Shown piece by piece: positions 60,390 through 64,000 of a DNA stretch of 64,000 nucleotides; position 1 is the stretch's first letter; each line of letters begins with the position of its first letter. Source of the DNA: Sulfitobacter noctilucicola (GTDB lineage: Bacteria; Pseudomonadota; Alphaproteobacteria; Rhodobacterales; Rhodobacteraceae); contig NZ_JASD01000006.1 in assembly GCF_000622385.1 (NCBI RefSeq), forward strand, positions 62,001-126,000. Reading direction: 5' to 3'. The notes below the pieces were generated by a model that worked only from the letters and a program-made list of their open reading frames with translations, ran no database searches and was not told the DNA's origin. The translations under genes and the position numbers were made by a program.

Positions 60390-60797
60390 TATTCACGCTA
60401 AGATGCATTAAAACAAGAATTGGTCAACTGGCACACGGAAAGTTGGAATGCTGCATTTAAGAAGTTGAGTAATCCCAACCCAACATTTCTCACAAACGGT
60501 GATTTATGAGAAGGCCGTTGTGAACCTTTGGCTGATCCATTTCGAACACCTCAGCCATTCTCAAGACTCGCGCTCGAAACCTAACCCCCATAACTTTGCT
60601 GTCGGTTGAGTGAAAAGAACAACGAAAGCCGACTTTCAGGCGCGCTGCAGCATAGGTCAAAGTGGGCTCGAAGGAGACTTTCACTGCACCCGTCCCCAAA
60701 GTCGGCTTTGCGGGACAAAGGGTGCATTCGCTGCGGATGCGCAGATGGCTGCTTCAGGTTTGGCGCACCGATAGGACATTGCAGCAGGTCGCGCCGG
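60390..60797. other. Gene-free gap with dispersed repeat
   Basis: No real gene is seen. It contains repeat copy R4 (60625-60719 with an extension to about 60740). Short reverse frames here arise from the repeat itself. Confidence 0.5.
60625..60719. repeat. Dispersed intergenic repeat, copy R4
   Basis: AAAGCCGACTTT near its left end, GCTGCAGCATAGGTC, then the 57-bp block TGGGCTCGAAGG...GCGGGACAAA (60663-60719) shared with R1. It links the R1 and R2 types into one family. Confidence 0.7.
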
Positions 60798-61148
60798 TTA
60801 GTCCGTATAGCTTTGGCAGGCATCAACTCCGTTGGCTGTCGAGGCAAGTAGCTGACCTGCATCACGGATGAGATCGGCGACCCGCCTGTCCGCCAGACGA
60901 TACCGAACGAAGCGGCCTTTGCTGCGGCGACTGACCAGCCCGCATTCCAGCAGACAGCGCAGATGGTTCGAGACGTTGGGCTGACCCAAACCCGTATGCC
61001 CGACGATTTCCTGCACGTTGCGTTCGTCCGACACCAGCGCATCGAGGATCGTCAGACGGCTGGGATCGCTTAGGCCCCGGAAGAGCTTTGCCCGCAGTTC
61101 CAGTGTATCGGGTGCCGAAAGATCGTCTTGAATGTTTTGCGCTGTCAT
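60798..61148 (-). CDS. ArsR/SmtB-family metal repressor
   Basis: About 116 residues from ATG 61148; a GTG at 61160 is also in frame and would overlap the operator. Winged helix: LSDPSRLTILDAL, VQEIVGHTGLGQPNVSNHLRCLLECGLV, then RFVRYRLAD. A Cys in the recognition helix end (RCLLECG) is as in CadC/CmtR-type sensors. Divergent from the HMA-CDF transporter. Dyad TATCA-N8-TGATA at 61148-61165. Confidence 0.87.
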   Translation of the reverse strand: MTAQNIQDDLSAPDTLELRAKLFRGLSDPSRLTILDALVSDERNVQEIVGHTGLGQPNVSNHLRCLLECGLVSRRSKGRFVRYRLADRRVADLIRDAGQLLASTANGVDACQSYTD

Positions 61149-61165
61149 ATCATTATCCACTGATA
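61148..61165. promoter_or_regulatory. ArsR/SmtB-type operator
   Basis: TATCA-N8-TGATA inverted repeat in the short gap between the ArsR-type gene and the transporter, overlapping the alternative GTG start. Position and geometry fit the repressor. Confidence 0.55.
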
Positions 61166-61211
61166 CGTTAGCAGCGTACCTTTTCGCCCGCTACCACAAA
61201 AAGGATCGCAC

Positions 61212-62063
61212 ATGAGCCAGCCCGATAACAGCAAGTTGGCGACAGCCTCCTCCCCGATCCGAATGCGGGTGCAAGGCATGGACTGCGCGAAAGATGCCGC
61301 CGAGATCGAGCGCGCGGCCCGGTCTGCGGGCGTGGCCGAAGGCGACGTGAAAGTGTCCGCCGCCACCCACATCATGACATTGCGGATCGCGGACGGCGAT
61401 CTGCCGAAAGTGCGGCCCGCGCTCGACGCGACCGGCTACGGTTTCGAGAAGATCGAGGACGGCGATACATCGTCCGATCCGGCCTACAAGGACCCGAGCT
61501 ATCGCCGCGCGCTCTGGATCGTGGTCGCGCTCAATCTCGGATACGGCGTAGTCGAAATGTTCGGCGGGTTCCTGTCCGGTTCGCAGGCGCTGAAGGCAGA
61601 CGCGCTCGATTTTCTGGGCGATGGTGCGATCACGTTTCTGGGCCTGCTCGCCATCGGCTGGAGCCTGACATGGCGGGCGCGGTCGGCGATGATCCAAGGC
61701 GTGTTTCTGGGCCTTCTGGGCCTTGGCGTTGTCGGCAGCACGCTCTGGCGTGTCCTCAACCAGACCACGCCAGAAGCCGGGTTGATGGGAGCCTTCGCGG
61801 TAGGTGCGCTGATCGTAAACATCCTCGCGGTGCTGCCGCTGCTAAAGCACCGCAAGGGTGATGCCAATATGCGAGCCGTCTGGCTGTTCTCTCGCAACGA
61901 CGCCATCGGCAACCTCGCCGTGGTCATCGCCGCCGGGCTGGTCGCGTGGCTTGGCAGTGCATGGCCCGACCTGATCGTCGCGTTCGCGATCGCGGGGCTT
62001 TTCCTGCATTCGTCGTGGATGATCATCCGCGATGCCCGGAGTGACTTGGTGGAAGCTGACTAA
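61212..62063 (+). CDS. HMA-domain/CDF-like fusion cation transporter
   Basis: 283 residues. The N-terminal HMA-like domain (about 15-85) has the metal motif GMDCAKDAAE with a single Cys. A CDF-like membrane part (about 100-275) follows, with LKADALDFLGDGAIT and SRNDAIGNLAVV, and no C-terminal cytoplasmic domain. It is a paralogue of 39672-40307, which lacks the HMA part. Likely export of Cu, Zn or Cd under ArsR control. Confidence 0.85.
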   Translation: MSQPDNSKLATASSPIRMRVQGMDCAKDAAEIERAARSAGVAEGDVKVSAATHIMTLRIADGDLPKVRPALDATGYGFEKIEDGDTSSDPAYKDPSYRRALWIVVALNLGYGVVEMFGGFLSGSQALKADALDFLGDGAITFLGLLAIGWSLTWRARSAMIQGVFLGLLGLGVVGSTLWRVLNQTTPEAGLMGAFAVGALIVNILAVLPLLKHRKGDANMRAVWLFSRNDAIGNLAVVIAAGLVAWLGSAWPDLIVAFAIAGLFLHSSWMIIRDARSDLVEAD

Positions 62064-62090
62064 CTCCATCATGGTGCGACGCGCCGGACG

Positions 62091-62135
62091 AAAGCCGACA
62101 TTCGCGCGCCCCGCAGCATCGGTGAGTCTGGGCTC
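62091..62135. repeat. Dispersed intergenic repeat, copy R5
   Basis: AAAGCCGACATT followed by GCAGCATCGGTGAGTCTGGG and CTC, matching R2 (55876-55920). Directly downstream of the transporter stop. Confidence 0.7.
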
Positions 62136-62210
62136 TTCGGTAGCATTAGCTGCAGGCGACACGAACGTCTGCAATGTAGGCAGGGTTCATTCAACCACAC
62201 CAGCACAGCA

Positions 62211-62243
62211 AAAGGGGAACCGTGGTCCCACGGCTCCCCTTTG
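62211..62243. terminator. Bidirectional hairpin terminator
   Basis: AAAGGGG, then CCGTGG-TC-CCACGG, then CCCCTTT: a strong stem with A- and T-rich flanks. It lies about 30 bp from the 3' end of the minus-strand DUF736 gene. Confidence 0.7.
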
Positions 62244-62273
62244 GGTTCAGATCGGCTCGCCCTCGCGTGCCAA

Positions 62274-63002
62274 TTAGGCGACCAACGACAGCCCCGTGCC
62301 TGCGTCCTGCGGCTGCTCACCGCTGTCGATGAACGGGATGATCGAGAAGGTCTGCCCGCCGAGCTGTTCTTCGTTCTGCACGGCGTTGACGCGCAGATCG
62401 CCATCGGGCGTGTTGATCAGCAGCGACAGGTAGTCATTGCCCGTGCGGCTGCTTTTCGCCATCCACGCCGAGCCGACGCGGATCGGTGTGCCCCGGGGCG
62501 AGCTGACCTCGATGTGGTAATCCGGGTGGGTCTCCTCGGATTTGTAGCTGTTCTCGATCAGCATGAACTCCAGATCGAACATCATGTTGGCGATGTAGCC
62601 GGTGAAGGCGTTGTCGGCGTCCATGGCGGTGAGCTCTCCCGAGAGCGAGCCGGATTTCATCAGGCCGTTCGAGACCAGCGGGATGATCTCGAATTCGCCG
62701 CTTTGGGCCGCGCGCGCCTCTTTCGTCTGCACCGCGTTGACCCGGAACGGGCCCAAGCCGACATCGATCTGCATCGAGATGTAGGGGTTACCGCTGGTAT
62801 TGCCGGTCTCGTTCCAGGCCGTGCCGATGCGCACCTTGCGGCCTGATTTGTTGACTGCCGTCACATCAAAATCCGGGCTACGTTCGGACATCTTGGCCCG
62901 CGCCTCCAACTGGATGGCGATGTCAAAGCGCGTCGAGTGGATCATGCCGGTGTACTGAGCGGCTGCGGTCTCGACATTGCGGGTGAGGGTTCCTGCGAAC
63001 AT
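62274..63002 (-). CDS. Tandem DUF736-like protein
   Basis: 242 residues. Two similar halves: RKVRIGTAWNETGNTSGNPYISMQID then FRVNAVQTKE in the first, and TPIRVGSAWMAKSSRTGNDYLSLLIN then LRVNAVQNEE in the second. Each is a DUF736-like unit, so the protein looks like an internal duplication of a fold normally single. DUF736 proteins are plasmid-linked and of unknown function. ATG 63002 begins the first repeat; longer frames upstream are non-homologous. Confidence 0.75.
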   Translation of the reverse strand: MFAGTLTRNVETAAAQYTGMIHSTRFDIAIQLEARAKMSERSPDFDVTAVNKSGRKVRIGTAWNETGNTSGNPYISMQIDVGLGPFRVNAVQTKEARAAQSGEFEIIPLVSNGLMKSGSLSGELTAMDADNAFTGYIANMMFDLEFMLIENSYKSEETHPDYHIEVSSPRGTPIRVGSAWMAKSSRTGNDYLSLLINTPDGDLRVNAVQNEEQLGGQTFSIIPFIDSGEQPQDAGTGLSLVA

Positions 63003-63126
63003 GGGATGGTTCCTTTTGGATTGGCCGGTGCCTGACGTTCTTGCCAGCGCATCCGGGATTGCTTTCTCGACCCCTTGAGGGATCACCAATCAGAAAGCCT
63101 GCTTTCCTTTCAGCCCCGCCCACGGG

Positions 63127-63429
63127 TCAGATCTGCCGTCCGAGTGGGAATGCCCCCGCGCCTCCGGGTGCTACGCCCCTCCCCTGCACGTCTGGTCTTG
63201 ATTGGCTGCCCGGATTTTCCGCGCTGTCCTCTGATCGCGCGATGAAGAACTCCGCCTCTTCTCCGTTCAACCGGTGCCCGCTCCGGTCGGTCAGGCCGAT
63301 GCAGCTCCTATTCGGCTGATAGGTGATGAGGTACTGACCGAGCCGGTCCTTGTGGACAACGTAGCCGGTATTGGCCCAGTGCACGGTCTGGCCGGCATCG
63401 ACGGCCGCCTTGATGTCTTCGAGTGTCAT
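63127..63429 (-). CDS. Conserved small plasmid protein
   Basis: About 100 residues from ATG 63429. The first 65 are compact: MTLEDIKAAVDAGQTVHW, GYVVHKDRLGQYLITY and CIGLTDRSGHRLNG. The Pro/Gly-rich tail may be extra. I do not recognise a named family, but it resembles small proteins near alphaproteobacterial plasmid conjugation genes. AAGGAGG lies just upstream of the ATG. Confidence 0.65.
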   Translation of the reverse strand: MTLEDIKAAVDAGQTVHWANTGYVVHKDRLGQYLITYQPNRSCIGLTDRSGHRLNGEEAEFFIARSEDSAENPGSQSRPDVQGRGVAPGGAGAFPLGRQI

Positions 63430-63529
63430 GCGAACCTCCTTACAAAGAATGGTGGGGAAACGACTCAAGAAGCCCGATCTTCCAACCGGGCTTCCGTGCG
63501 GCATTCAATTGGCAAAAAGCCGGGTCCTG

Positions 63530-63991
63530 TCAGGCACTCTGCGCCGCTTGCATCACGCGCGCCGCCATCCAATCCTTCAGGCCAAGAACGGTTCGTCCGG
63601 CGGCGACTTCAGATGCCCAGGCGACCCTTGGGTCGCCGCAGGGCTCATCGCCGGAATGCCGGTCGATGTGGCCATTGGCCATCCATGGCTCGGGCTGTAT
63701 CCGTCGCAGCCAGTCCGCCATGCTCGGGATACGGCCCTGACAGTCTTCGCGGACATGCTGCTCGCCGATCCAGCGCACGGGTATGTCCCGACCCGCGCTA
63801 TTGGTCAGGGTCAGGCCGAAAACCCGTTCGGCCTCGAACAGGCCTTGGGCATGATGGCGCAAGGCTCGGTGCGTAAAGAGCGCGAGGTGCTCTTTTGAGG
63901 CGTCAAACCAATCGTGCACAGCCTGATAGTCAGACGGCACCCCGCCGAATTTCCGGGCAGAGCTTTCGGCATGATGAAGCGGATGGGCCAT
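63530..63991 (-). CDS. DUF6915-like plasmid protein
   Basis: 153 residues. Distinctive N-terminus AHPLHHAESSARKFGG followed by AVHDWFDASKEHLALFTHRALRHHAQGLF, then VRWIGEQHVREDCQGRIPS. The His pattern is conserved in DUF6915-type proteins of plasmids and phages; function unknown. Complete, ending nine bases before the window edge. Confidence 0.75.
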   Translation of the reverse strand: MAHPLHHAESSARKFGGVPSDYQAVHDWFDASKEHLALFTHRALRHHAQGLFEAERVFGLTLTNSAGRDIPVRWIGEQHVREDCQGRIPSMADWLRRIQPEPWMANGHIDRHSGDEPCGDPRVAWASEVAAGRTVLGLKDWMAARVMQAAQSA

Positions 63992-64000
63992 CTCACAGCC

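Noticed and set aside
1..64000. CRISPR arrays, rRNA, tRNA, insertion sequences and plasmid replication genes
   Set aside because: No regularly spaced repeats, RNA gene motifs, transposase motifs or RepA/RepB/RepC-like proteins were seen; the only recombinase is the integrase at 56111.

Overview
The window reads as accessory DNA, either a plasmid or an integrated conjugative region, from an alphaproteobacterium of the Rhodobacteraceae (Roseobacter/Paracoccus-like). The evidence is the GC-rich codon usage, GTG/TTG starts in tightly overlapping operons, an alphaproteobacterial VirB/VirD4 transfer system with a VirD2-like relaxase, DUF736, DUF2493 and DUF6915 genes typical of alphaproteobacterial plasmids, and dense heavy-metal resistance cargo. 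No ribosomal, tRNA or core metabolic genes were seen. The species cannot be fixed from the sequence alone.

Layout. (1) 1-9.3 kb: an envelope and metal module. It has the end of a DsbB, a DsbA-like thioredoxin, a PCu(A)C copper chaperone, SCO, an M23 peptidase, DUF411, a ZIP transporter, LspA, two L,D-transpeptidases and a Zn/Cd-type P1B ATPase with a MerR-type promoter. (2) 9.6-22.4 kb: a small regulatory block, then a type IV secretion operon in the order VirB1-like transglycosylase, virB2, virB3, virB4, small lipoprotein, second transglycosylase, virB5, virB8-virB11, DUF4177, secreted protein, virB6. (3) 22.5-27.2 kb: defence cargo inside the conjugation region. A reverse operon encodes DUF2188, a CapV phospholipase, a CD-NTase and an E2-like protein, matching a short type II CBASS system. 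A divergent HTH-ImmA/IrrE metalloprotease and PIN-domain pair faces it. (4) 27.3-33 kb: VirD4, relaxase, MobC-like protein and a gene-free, hairpin-rich candidate oriT region. (5) 33-37.6 kb: two ParDE-type toxin-antitoxin pairs, a GSU2403-like nucleotidyltransferase and DUF2493. (6) 37.9-41.3 kb: merR-merT-merF without merA, then a MerR-regulated cation transporter, an isoprenylcysteine methyltransferase and a GFA protein. (7) 41.5-54.3 kb: two diverged copper-handling modules in mirror-image order. Each has a short Crp-like regulator, a Cys/His secreted protein, DUF411, cytochrome c, CopC, CopD, CsoR and a glutaredoxin-MauE protein. The right-hand copy adds a multicopper oxidase and a DUF305 protein. 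(8) 54.3-62.1 kb: MerR plus CDF exporter, a tyrosine recombinase, a RelA/SpoT-domain protein with a ParB-like partner, and ArsR plus an HMA-CDF fusion. (9) 62.2-64 kb: plasmid-type genes (DUF736, a small conserved protein, DUF6915).

Regulation is unusually legible. Four ATACC-N7-GGTAT boxes suit CsoR. Five promoters have 19-bp spacers of the MerR type, two of them with no MerR gene next to them. Two near-identical ATGAT-N4-ATCAT boxes overlap the start codons of the Crp-like regulators. The metal modules therefore look like cross-wired regulons. Related dispersed repeats sit in most gene-free gaps of the right half.

All names come from reading motifs and gene order; no database search was run.
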